Below, one piece after another: positions 37,322 to 45,023 of a stretch of 64,000 bases of DNA. Under the pieces are notes generated by a model that worked only from the letters and a program-made list of their open reading frames with translations, did not search any database and was not told the DNA's origin. The stretch comes from Chitinasiproducens palmae (GTDB taxonomy: Bacteria; Pseudomonadota; Gammaproteobacteria; Burkholderiales; Burkholderiaceae). Made by a program: the position numbers and the translations under genes. Numbering within the stretch: position 1 is the stretch's first letter; each line of letters starts with the position of its first letter. The stretch is from NCBI RefSeq assembly GCF_900095735.1, contig NZ_FNLO01000005.1, positions 248,001 to 312,000 on the forward strand, in the 5' to 3' direction.

Positions 37322-37648
37322 ATGAGCGATACGCAGCAAAACGTCCTGCTGACGATCTTTCTGAAGCACGACCAATCGCATAATCTGGATACGTTCCAGA
37401 GTCGTCTGAAGGCGAGCGACTGGTGGGAGCGCTTCCCGCCGGCCGGATGCGAAATCGTTTCGTGGACCGTTGCGATGGGCTTCGGCCAGATCGTCACGCT
37501 GTCCCTCCCGCCGGCGTTGCTGCCGGTGGTGAATGTCGAGCTGGAGCGCTCGGCGTGGGGCGTGTTCCGAACCGAATGCTTCCCCACCTATGATTTCGTT
37601 CCGGTCCGCGAGCGCATCCGCGAGCGCGTGAGGAATGGAGGACAATGA
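37322..37648 (+). CDS. Small unknown protein next to the Rieske oxygenase genes
   Basis: 108 residues, no family recognised. Begins MSDTQQNVLLTIFLKHDQSHN and has a middle region EIVSWTVAMGFGQIVTLSLP with alternating hydrophobics, suggesting a small alpha/beta (ferredoxin-like, dimeric) fold. No signal peptide. Its TGA overlaps the ATG of the next small gene (ATGA), so both are cotranslated. Confidence 0.7.
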   Translation: MSDTQQNVLLTIFLKHDQSHNLDTFQSRLKASDWWERFPPAGCEIVSWTVAMGFGQIVTLSLPPALLPVVNVELERSAWGVFRTECFPTYDFVPVRERIRERVRNGGQ

Positions 37649-37866
37649 CCATGGATCGCTATCTCGACCCCCATCAGGCGCGCACGCGCGCGCAGACGCC
37701 GTACGAAAACCTGCTCGGCGATTCGATCGAGCGCGCGTACGCGCAGGGCATCCACGAACTCGGACCGCTGGTGAACTACCTGAATCAGTTCGGACCGGGA
37801 CCGCAGGAGGGCGACGCCTGGACCGAGGAGGCGTTCGCCGCGCTGATGGCCCGCCTCGGCAACTGA
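37645..37866 (+). CDS. 73-residue protein resembling the helix-turn-helix tail of site-specific recombinases
   Basis: Sequence has HELGPLVNYLNQFGPGPQEG then DAWTEEAFAALMARLG. This LN-x-G...G..WT...f...L pattern is the one seen in recombinase-type HTH segments that read LN..G....G..W. Too short to be a recombinase. Such small proteins appear, as far as I recall, beside Rieske oxygenase genes in burkholderias; the role is unknown. Confidence 0.65.
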   Translation: MTMDRYLDPHQARTRAQTPYENLLGDSIERAYAQGIHELGPLVNYLNQFGPGPQEGDAWTEEAFAALMARLGN

Positions 37867-38005
37867 TCCCGACGCGCTCGCAAGCGAGCGCCGCCGCGGG
37901 GCATGCCCTGTCCCCACGGACGGGCACGAGCCGCGCGACGCGATTGCCGGATCCGCAAGAACGATCCGCCGCGTCCCCACCCTACACCGTTGACTGGAGT
38001 CGACC

Positions 38006-39031
38006 ATGACTACCCAACCCGACAACGTCGATACCGTTCTCGCGAACGGCCTGTTGAACCTCTGGTACCCGATCTGCCCGTCGGGCTTCGTCGGCCGCGT
38101 GCCGGTCTCGCTGCGTCGGCTCGGGAAGAAGCTCGCCGTCTGGCGCGACATGGAAGGCAAGCTGCACGCGCTCGAAGACCATTGCCCGCACCGCGGCGCG
38201 CCGCTCTCGCGCGGCATCGTGCTCGGCGACAAACTCGCCTGCGGCTATCACGGTGTCGAAGTGAACTGCAAGGGCGTGGTGGTCAGCGTGCCGGGCAGCC
38301 CGGGCTGCAAGCTGGAAGGCTCGACGGCGGTGCGCGCGTTCCATGTCACCGAACGCAATGGCGCGATCTGGCTGTACAACTCGGCGGAAAACGTCGACGA
38401 ACCGCCGCCGCTGACCCTGCCCGAAGAATTGATCTCGGACGAATATTCGTCGTTCCTGTGTTACACGGAATGGCGCGGCGACTACCGCTACGTGCTCGAC
38501 AACGTGATGGATCCGATGCACGGCACGTATCTGCACAAGCAGTCGCACTCGATGGCCCTCGGCGAAACGACCGCGAAGTTCCGTGTGCGGGATACCGAGA
38601 CCGGCTTCGTTTTCGAGAAGGAAGGCCAGCGCGACGTCAACTTCGACTGGACCGAGTGGGCGGACACCGGGGTGCACTGGATGCGTCTGGAAATTCCGTA
38701 TCCGAAGACCGGCGGCCCGGGCGGCAACTTCATCATCGTCGGCAGCTACACGCCGATCACGCCTGAACTCTCGGCGGTGTTCCACTGGCGCTGCCGCCGC
38801 CTGACCGGCTGGCAGCGCGACACCTGGCGCTTCCTGTACAAGAATCGCCTTGAAGCGCGTCATTGGGCGGTGCTCGAGCAGGATCGCGAGATGATGGAAG
38901 AGATGGAGCCCGACGCGAACCAGCGCGAGCACCTCTACCAGCACGACATGGGCATCGTGAAACTGCGGCGTCACATGCGCAACCTGGCCGGGCAGCAGAT
39001 CGAGTCCGGCGTGTCGAAGCGGGGCGTGTGA
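38006..39031 (+). CDS. Rieske non-heme iron oxygenase, alpha subunit (VanA-like)
   Basis: 341 residues. The Rieske [2Fe-2S] ligands are C60, H62, C79 and H82 (EDHCPHRGAPLSRG and KLACGYHG). The mononuclear iron site is built from H172 and H177 (DNVMDPMHGTYLHK) with D293 in VLEQDREMM and the bridging D165. Length and motifs fit single-component-terminal oxygenases that O-demethylate or hydroxylate aromatic acids. Electrons should come from the reductase at 39528. Overlaps the RidA gene start by one base. Confidence 0.92.
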   Translation: MTTQPDNVDTVLANGLLNLWYPICPSGFVGRVPVSLRRLGKKLAVWRDMEGKLHALEDHCPHRGAPLSRGIVLGDKLACGYHGVEVNCKGVVVSVPGSPGCKLEGSTAVRAFHVTERNGAIWLYNSAENVDEPPPLTLPEELISDEYSSFLCYTEWRGDYRYVLDNVMDPMHGTYLHKQSHSMALGETTAKFRVRDTETGFVFEKEGQRDVNFDWTEWADTGVHWMRLEIPYPKTGGPGGNFIIVGSYTPITPELSAVFHWRCRRLTGWQRDTWRFLYKNRLEARHWAVLEQDREMMEEMEPDANQREHLYQHDMGIVKLRRHMRNLAGQQIESGVSKRGV

Positions 39032-39456
39032 TGGCGGACAGCGCGCCGGCGGTCCGGCTGGTTTCCACCGAGGCCCCGGATCTGCCGACGTCGACCTGGA
39101 CCAACGGTATCCGGATCGGCAACGAACTGGTATTGTCCGGGATGACCGCCTACCCAGCCGCGCGCGACGCGGCACTCGACACCTACGGGCAGACACTCGT
39201 TGTGCTGGGCAAGATCAAGTCGCTCGTCGAGGCGGCAGGCGGGAGCATCAACAATATCTGTAGACTCGTTGTCTACGTCACCGACATCGCCGACAAGGAA
39301 GCCGTAGGGCGCGCCCGACGCGAATTCTTCGCATCGGTGGGCGCCTTTCCGTGCTCGACGTTGGTCGAAGTCAGCAAGCTGGTCTTCCCGGAATTGACCG
39401 TCGAAATCGACGGTTTCGCTCGTCTCGATTTCGATCTCGGCGCCCTGGGCGCCTGA
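39031..39456 (+). CDS. RidA/YjgF family protein, possible 2-aminomuconate deaminase-like
   Basis: 141 residues. IGNELVLSGMTAYPAARDAA and SINNICRLVVYVTDIADKEA followed by FPCSTLVEVSKLVFPELTVEI are RidA-family signatures. RidA proteins hydrolyse enamine/imine intermediates. A divergent branch, 2-aminomuconate deaminase (AmnD/NbzE), works after ring cleavage of 2-aminophenol. Its place between the Rieske oxygenase and its reductase suggests pathway-specific deamination rather than general housekeeping. Confidence 0.88.
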   Translation: MADSAPAVRLVSTEAPDLPTSTWTNGIRIGNELVLSGMTAYPAARDAALDTYGQTLVVLGKIKSLVEAAGGSINNICRLVVYVTDIADKEAVGRARREFFASVGAFPCSTLVEVSKLVFPELTVEIDGFARLDFDLGALGA

Positions 39457-39527
39457 ACGAGCGGGCCGGCTGGCCGGCGCGTTGGCGACGACTTCCACTG
39501 ACACCGCCAGATACGTCCCGAACCTTT

Positions 39528-40478
39528 ATGAGCCAAGCAGCCTTGCAAGCGCGTGTGCGCACCATGCGGTATGAAGCCGACGGCATCGTCAGCGTCGAGC
39601 TGACCCCGCTGCAGGCCGGTACCTTTCCGCCTTTCGATGCCGGTGCGCATATCGACCTGCATCTGCCGAGCGGCGTGACGCGCAGCTACTCGCTGCTCAA
39701 CTCGACCGACGAGCGCGATCGCTACGTGCTCGGCATCCTGTCCGACGTGAAGAGCCGGGGCGGCTCGCGTTACGTGCACGAACAGCTCCGCGTCGGCTCG
39801 GTGCTGGGCATCTCCGCGCCGCGCAACAACTTCGCGCTCGACGAGAGCGCCGCCCATTCGGTGCTGATCGCGGGCGGCATCGGCATCACGCCGATTCTGT
39901 GCATGTACCGCCGGCTGCGTGCGCTCGGGCACTCGGTGCAGGTGCTGTATTGCGGCCGGAAACGGTCACAGGCGGCGTTCCTCGCGGAACTCGACGCGCT
40001 GGGCGGCGTGGATACGCATTTCGACGACGAGGCGGGCGGCCCGCCGAATCTCAAGGCGTATCTTGAAAAGCAGCCGCGCGATGCGCACGTCTACTGCTGC
40101 GGCCCGGCACCGATGCTTGGCGCATTCGAGGACGCATGCCGCGAACTCGGCATCGAGCACGTGCATCTAGAGCGGTTCTCGGCGGATACGACGGTGGCGC
40201 GCGCGGACGACGCGGGTTACATCGTCGAACTGGCCCAGAGCGGCAAGACGGTCGAAGTGCCGGCCGGCAAGACGCTACTCGAAACGCTGCTCGAGGCCGG
40301 TATCGACGCCGAATACAGCTGTATGGAAGGCATCTGTGGCGCGTGCGAGACGCGCGTGCTGGAAGGCGAACCCGACCATCGCGATTCCGTATTGAGCACG
40401 GCCGAGAAGGCCAGCAACAAGGTCATGATGATCTGCATTTCGGGATGCAAGAGCGGCAAGCTCGTCCTCGATCTGTAG
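39528..40478 (+). CDS. PDR/VanB-type oxidoreductase, flavin plus plant-type [2Fe-2S]
   Basis: 316 residues. Flavin-binding TRSYSLLNSTDERDRYVLGI and ISAPRNNFAL, an NAD domain (VLIAGGIGITPILCMYRRLR, VYCCGPAPML) and a C-terminal ferredoxin domain with cysteines in CMEGICGACETRVL. This is the reductase partner of class IA Rieske oxygenases, moving electrons from NAD(P)H to the oxygenase at 38006. The ATG at 39528 is the homology start; the frame is open upstream. Confidence 0.92.
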   Translation: MSQAALQARVRTMRYEADGIVSVELTPLQAGTFPPFDAGAHIDLHLPSGVTRSYSLLNSTDERDRYVLGILSDVKSRGGSRYVHEQLRVGSVLGISAPRNNFALDESAAHSVLIAGGIGITPILCMYRRLRALGHSVQVLYCGRKRSQAAFLAELDALGGVDTHFDDEAGGPPNLKAYLEKQPRDAHVYCCGPAPMLGAFEDACRELGIEHVHLERFSADTTVARADDAGYIVELAQSGKTVEVPAGKTLLETLLEAGIDAEYSCMEGICGACETRVLEGEPDHRDSVLSTAEKASNKVMMICISGCKSGKLVLDL

Positions 40479-40510
40479 GTTGGCACGGCGCGCCCGGACG
40501 GCGCGTCACG

Positions 40511-41491
40511 ATGAGAAAAGAGATGACGATTCTCGGTATTGAACAGATCACCTACGGCGTCACCGCGCTCGACACCTGCCGGCGTTTCATGAGCGACTGG
40601 GGCCTGACCGAGGTCTCGGCGAACGAAGGCCGCGCCGATTTCGAGACGCTGAACGGCGGCCGCGTCGCGCTCGTCCTGCACGACGATCCGTCGCTGCCGG
40701 CGGCGATCGAAGAGGGACCGACGATCCGGGAAGTCGTCTGGGGCGTCGCGACGGCGGCGGAACTCGCGCCGATCGCCGAACGGATGCGCGGGCGGCCGGG
40801 CTTTTTCCAGGACGACACGGCAGTCGGCTGCGTCGACCCGAATGGTCTGGCGATCCGCATTGAAGTGACGCGCAAGCGGGAAATCGACGTGGTCGGTTCA
40901 CCGTCGAACGCGTGGGGCCGTGAGCCGGCCCGCGTCGACACGCCGAGTCCGATCTACGAGCGCGCCCAGCCGATCGAGGTTGGTCACGTCGTGTTCTTCA
41001 CGAACGCGCTGGCCGAGAGCGAAGCCTTCTATCACGAGGTGCTGGGTTTCGAGACGTCCGACCGCTACCCGCAGCGCGGTGCCTTCATGCGGTGCGCGCC
41101 GCACGGCGGGCACCATGACCTGTTCCTGCTGCAGCTGCCGAACGGCAAGCGTGGCCTGAACCACGTCGCCTTTACGGTTCGCGACATCCATGAGGTGTTC
41201 GGCGGCGGGCTGCACATCAGCCGTTGCGGCTGGCAAACGCAGCTCGGGCCGGGCCGTCACCCGGTCTCGTCGGCGTATTTCTGGTATTTCGCGAATCCGG
41301 CCGGCGCGCTGATCGAGTACTACGCGGACGAAGACCATCTGACGCCCGAGTGGCAACCGCGCGAATTCGAGCCGGGTCCCACGGTCTTTGCCGAGTGGGC
41401 GATTGATGGCGGCATCGACGGTTTCACCCGCCGCCAGGCCACTGGCGCGAAGCCGCCCGAAGGCAAGTTCCTGACCGACCGCAAGCCCTGA
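40511..41491 (+). CDS. Two-domain extradiol (type I, VOC-fold) ring-cleavage dioxygenase
   Basis: 326 residues, the normal size for two-domain extradiol enzymes. The N-terminal VOC domain begins LGIEQITYGVTALDTCRRFM. The catalytic C-terminal domain holds the iron triad H159 (EVGHVVFF), H218 (GLNHVAFTVRD) and E269 (ALIEYYADEDHL), with spacing close to BphC. Start may be 40511 or the ATG at 40523. The substrate is probably a catechol- or aminophenol-type ring produced by the Rieske system. Confidence 0.88.
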   Translation: MRKEMTILGIEQITYGVTALDTCRRFMSDWGLTEVSANEGRADFETLNGGRVALVLHDDPSLPAAIEEGPTIREVVWGVATAAELAPIAERMRGRPGFFQDDTAVGCVDPNGLAIRIEVTRKREIDVVGSPSNAWGREPARVDTPSPIYERAQPIEVGHVVFFTNALAESEAFYHEVLGFETSDRYPQRGAFMRCAPHGGHHDLFLLQLPNGKRGLNHVAFTVRDIHEVFGGGLHISRCGWQTQLGPGRHPVSSAYFWYFANPAGALIEYYADEDHLTPEWQPREFEPGPTVFAEWAIDGGIDGFTRRQATGAKPPEGKFLTDRKP

Positions 41492-41931
41492 TCGTCTGCC
41501 GGGTTCGCCGACCGGTCCCGGTCGGTGAGCGGGCTGCCTGAGCGGGCTGCTTGAGCGAGGACCCGGCTCAGTGCTCGCCTGATTCTGCGTGTCCCTGCCT
41601 GTCCCTGCCTGTCTCCCCCCGCCTCATCTCCCGCGGCCGACGCACGCCGGCGTCCGTGGCCATGCGGCGCGGTGCACCCAGACCGGTTGCGCCGACCTGG
41701 CCATTCCTTCGTCCCCTTCTGTTCCGCATCCCTGACAATTGCTGACGCCACGGCGGACGGCGGTCGACGCACGCGGTCTTCGCCGCCCGTTTGCGCAGTC
41801 GTTGGCTCGCGAGCCGCGAGAGCGACGGCGCGACTGTCACCTCGTCTCTCGTCGAGCGCGTCAGCCGATGTCGATGCCGCTGCTGTGCACCGGCGCACAG
41901 CAAGCGGCGGCCTCCCGGCCTAACATGCCCC

Positions 41932-41970
41932 GGTGGCGGTGGCGGTGGCGGTGGCGGTGGCGGTGGCGGC
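41932..41970. repeat. Hexanucleotide tandem repeat (GGTGGC), 6.5 copies
   Basis: Located in the 585-bp gap between the dioxygenase and yggT genes; no other feature is visible in the gap. An in-frame reading would give a poly-glycine run, but the frame has no coding support. Confidence 0.9.
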
Positions 41971-42076
41971 GCTCGCGGCGACCTGCGTGACGATCCGTCG
42001 CGGGTCGCGCCGGTCATGCTGGCCGTGCGACAATCCCGCTTTTGCGACAGCGCTGTCTTTTCCGCGAGGACCTCCG

Positions 42077-42640
42077 ATGTTCGGCGATATCGCCCTTTTT
42101 CTGCTCAATATCGTCTTCACGCTGTTCGGGGCCGCGTTGGTCCTGCGCACATGGATACAGGCGGCGCGGGTACCGCCGCGCAACCCGATCTCTCAGGGAC
42201 TGTTCCAGATCAGCGACTGGCTGGTGTTGCCATTGCGGCGCGTGATTCCCGGCTGGCGCGGTATCGATTGGGCGTCGCTGGTCGGCGCCTGGCTGACCGC
42301 GCTGGTCTACCTGCTGCTGATGTTCGCGTTGATCGGCGTGGATCTGGCGGCACTGTTCCCGGCGATATTGCTCAACGCGCTGCTGGTCGCGTTCAAGTGG
42401 GCGGTCAATCTGGTGCTGTGGGCCACGATCCTCTATGCGCTGATGTCGTGGATCAACCCGACCGCGCCGGCGATGATGATGCTCGACATGCTGCTTGCGC
42501 CGCTGCTCAATCCGCTGCGGCGCATCCTGCCGAACCTGGGTGGCTTCGATCTGTCGCCGCTGGCCTTGGTCGTGCTCACGCAGTTGCTGTTGATCGTCGT
42601 TGCCCGGTTGAGCGCGCCGGTCATCGCATCGCTGGTCTGA
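42077..42640 (+). CDS. YggT-family integral membrane protein
   Basis: 187 residues with two repeated YggT units, each a pair of helices with an R-x-P-x-NP motif (AARVPPRNPISQGLFQISD and MSWINPTAPAMMMLDMLLAP). The family has a loosely understood role in envelope/osmotic physiology or cell division. The ATG at 42077 is the family start. Confidence 0.88.
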   Translation: MFGDIALFLLNIVFTLFGAALVLRTWIQAARVPPRNPISQGLFQISDWLVLPLRRVIPGWRGIDWASLVGAWLTALVYLLLMFALIGVDLAALFPAILLNALLVAFKWAVNLVLWATILYALMSWINPTAPAMMMLDMLLAPLLNPLRRILPNLGGFDLSPLALVVLTQLLLIVVARLSAPVIASLV

Positions 42641-42795
42641 AGCCTTCGCCGGCGTCGACGCGAGCGTCGAGCGTCGGCACCGGACAGGCAGGGCGGTTCG
42701 CCTGTCCGGTGCCATGCGGTTCCGCCGCGGCCGTCGGCGTCGGCATGCGGCGCGACGGGTGGCTGGATGGAGGAACGGCGATCGTTGCCCCGTCC

Positions 42796-42822
42796 GCGCA
42801 TTTGGCGCATTTGGCGCATTCG
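42796..42822. repeat. Short 9-bp tandem repeat (GCGCATTTG), three copies
   Basis: Two exact copies and one with a single substitution, between yggT and the convergent antiporter gene. Confidence 0.85.
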
Positions 42823-42862
42823 GCAAACCCGGCCCTTCCCGTCGGCCCGAATCTGCGGCCGT

Positions 42863-44536
42863 TCAGCTTTGCATCAGGGTACGGGACGCAATCGCGGTCT
42901 CGGCCAAGTCGGCCTCGTGCAGCAATTTTTCCAGCGTTTCGTCGTTGATCTCATTGCTGCTGCGCAGCTTGAACAGCAGCATGCGCTCCGCATGCAGGGC
43001 CGCAATGTGCATCTGCGTACTGAAATGCGCGGCCGCCAGCGCGCGCTCGCGCAACTCCTCGGTTTCGCTGTGCGCCTGCAAGGGGCGCCGATAGACCGTG
43101 GCAACCTGGGCCGCGACGTCGGCCAGCAGCGAGGTGTCGCCTTCCTCGCTTTCGATCTGCTTCGCCAGCGACTTGTGTTCGCGCTCGATCGCTTCGACGG
43201 CCGCTTGCGCGAGCCGCGTCCGCGTGTCGCGTTCCTCGCGCGTTTGCCGGTCTTCGCCGCGGGGCCGTTCGTGGCGCAGCAGCAGCGGTAGGGCGATTGC
43301 GGCCGACACCAGCGACAACAGGATCACGCCGGAGGCCAGGAAGATGACCGTGTCGCGAGCGGGGAGCGGACTTCCGTCCGGCATCATGAACGGCAGTGAC
43401 AGCACACCGGCCAGCGTGATGGCACCGCGCACACCCGCGAACGAGGTGATCGCCGCGGTGCGCATGCCGGGGATCGCGCTCTTGAAGCCGGCGCGCAGCA
43501 GGGTCTTGCTCGACAGCCAACGCAGCAGCCAGACCCAGACGAAACGCAGCACGAAGAGCGCGGCGAAGACTGCCACGACCTCGCCGACCAGCGCCCACTC
43601 CTGCGCCGGATCGGTGCGATGCGCGTCGACCAGTGCGCGTCCGATGATGGCCGGGAACTGCTGGCCGAGCATGATGAAGATGATGCCGTTGAAGGTCAGT
43701 TCGATCATCGCCCAGACGCTGGAGCCTCGCATCCGGGTGGCGACGCTGTAGTTCTCCGGGTCGACCGAATAATTCATCATCATGCCCGCCGCGACCGCCG
43801 ACAGGATGCCCGACAGGCCGAGGTGCTCGGCGAGCAGATAGGCGGCGAACGGCATCAGCAGGATCAGCAGCACCTGGGTGCCCGCGTCGTCGCCACCGGT
43901 CAGCCGGCCGATGCGTTGCCGCACGCGGTTGAACAGCCACGCGAAGGCGGCGCCGACGGCCAGTCCGCCGCAGGCGATCAGCACGAAGCTGCCTGCAGCG
44001 GCCCAGATCGAGAACACGCCGGTGAGCGCCGCCTTGATGGCGAAGCGCAGCGCGACCAGGCCGGATGCGTCGTTGAGTAGCGCTTCTCCTTCAAGCACGT
44101 GCATCAGCTGCGCGGGCAGGCGTTTCTTGCCGACGATGCCCGACAATGCGACGGCATCGGTGGGCGAGAGCACCGCCGCCAGTGCGAACGCGATCGGCAA
44201 TGGGATCGCCGGCACGAGCCAGTGCACGAAGTAGCCGGCACCGGCGATCGTGAAGAAGACCAGGCCCAGTGCCAGCATCAGCACCGCGCGTCGGTGTGCG
44301 AACAGCTCGCGCTTCGGGATCCGCCACGCGTCCGCGAACAGCAGCGGCGGAATGAAGAGCAGCATGAACAGGTCGGGATCGAACGTCAGACGGACGTCGA
44401 ACCCGGGCCAGGCGAGCAGCGCACCGATGAAGATCTGCACGAGCGGCAGCGGAATCGTGAACGGTACGAGCCTGAACAGCACGCCGGAAAGGGCCACGCT
44501 GAGCAGCAGAATGAGGACGGTGTAGACGATCTCCAT
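42863..44536 (-). CDS. Na+/H+ antiporter, CPA1 (NhaP/YjcE-like) family
   Basis: 557 residues: about 12 membrane helices, with the conserved cation site EGEALLNDASGLVALR (ND motif) and LSPTDAVALSGIV, then a long charged cytoplasmic tail (about residues 425-557) with predicted coiled coil. It exchanges protons for Na+ or K+ at the inner membrane. No ribosome site of note. Downstream of the gene, convergent with yggT. Confidence 0.92.
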   Translation of the reverse strand: MEIVYTVLILLLSVALSGVLFRLVPFTIPLPLVQIFIGALLAWPGFDVRLTFDPDLFMLLFIPPLLFADAWRIPKRELFAHRRAVLMLALGLVFFTIAGAGYFVHWLVPAIPLPIAFALAAVLSPTDAVALSGIVGKKRLPAQLMHVLEGEALLNDASGLVALRFAIKAALTGVFSIWAAAGSFVLIACGGLAVGAAFAWLFNRVRQRIGRLTGGDDAGTQVLLILLMPFAAYLLAEHLGLSGILSAVAAGMMMNYSVDPENYSVATRMRGSSVWAMIELTFNGIIFIMLGQQFPAIIGRALVDAHRTDPAQEWALVGEVVAVFAALFVLRFVWVWLLRWLSSKTLLRAGFKSAIPGMRTAAITSFAGVRGAITLAGVLSLPFMMPDGSPLPARDTVIFLASGVILLSLVSAAIALPLLLRHERPRGEDRQTREERDTRTRLAQAAVEAIEREHKSLAKQIESEEGDTSLLADVAAQVATVYRRPLQAHSETEELRERALAAAHFSTQMHIAALHAERMLLFKLRSSNEINDETLEKLLHEADLAETAIASRTLMQS

Positions 44537-45023
44537 GCGGTACGGGTCTGGGCTCCAGTATGGGGACGGGAGGGCCGGCTCGATCGGCGCGGACCTGTTG
44601 GCTGCGCCGTTGCGGCGCGGGCGTTGCCGACATACTACCGCTTACCGCGGCCGGCCTCGATGTCGGGCGCCGGCCAACGGGTTGGCGCGCGTGGTTGCGC
44701 GCGCGTCGGCTGCCGGCCGCATGCCGTTCTGCATGCGCGCCACGCACGGTCTGCATTGCGACCGATGCGCCACGCGACGTTCGTCGGCGAGCGCGGGCGA
44801 ATTTTGGTAAAGCACAGCGGCGGAGCGGCCGAACGGCCAGGCGGGAAAGCGCGGTGGAGCATGGTCGGCCCGTGCCCAATGCGGCCAGGCCCATCGCCCG
44901 GCTGCGGGCACGCCGCCGGCAAGGGCGAACTCACTGAGAAAGCCAGAGGCCGTCGGACGCCATCGGATACTGACCAACACAGTCGAACAGCGATGCACGG
45001 CGCGCGGTCGCCGTCGTGGTGGC
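44537..45023. other. Intergenic region between antiporter and dnaE2
   Basis: Nearly 490 bp of GC-rich sequence without a supported gene, repeat or clear hairpin; must contain the antiporter promoter. Confidence 0.4.

Noticed and set aside
41791-42948. 385-codon frame spanning the GGTGGC repeat
   Set aside because: Runs through the repeat as poly-glycine and overlaps yggT in another frame; no start signal.
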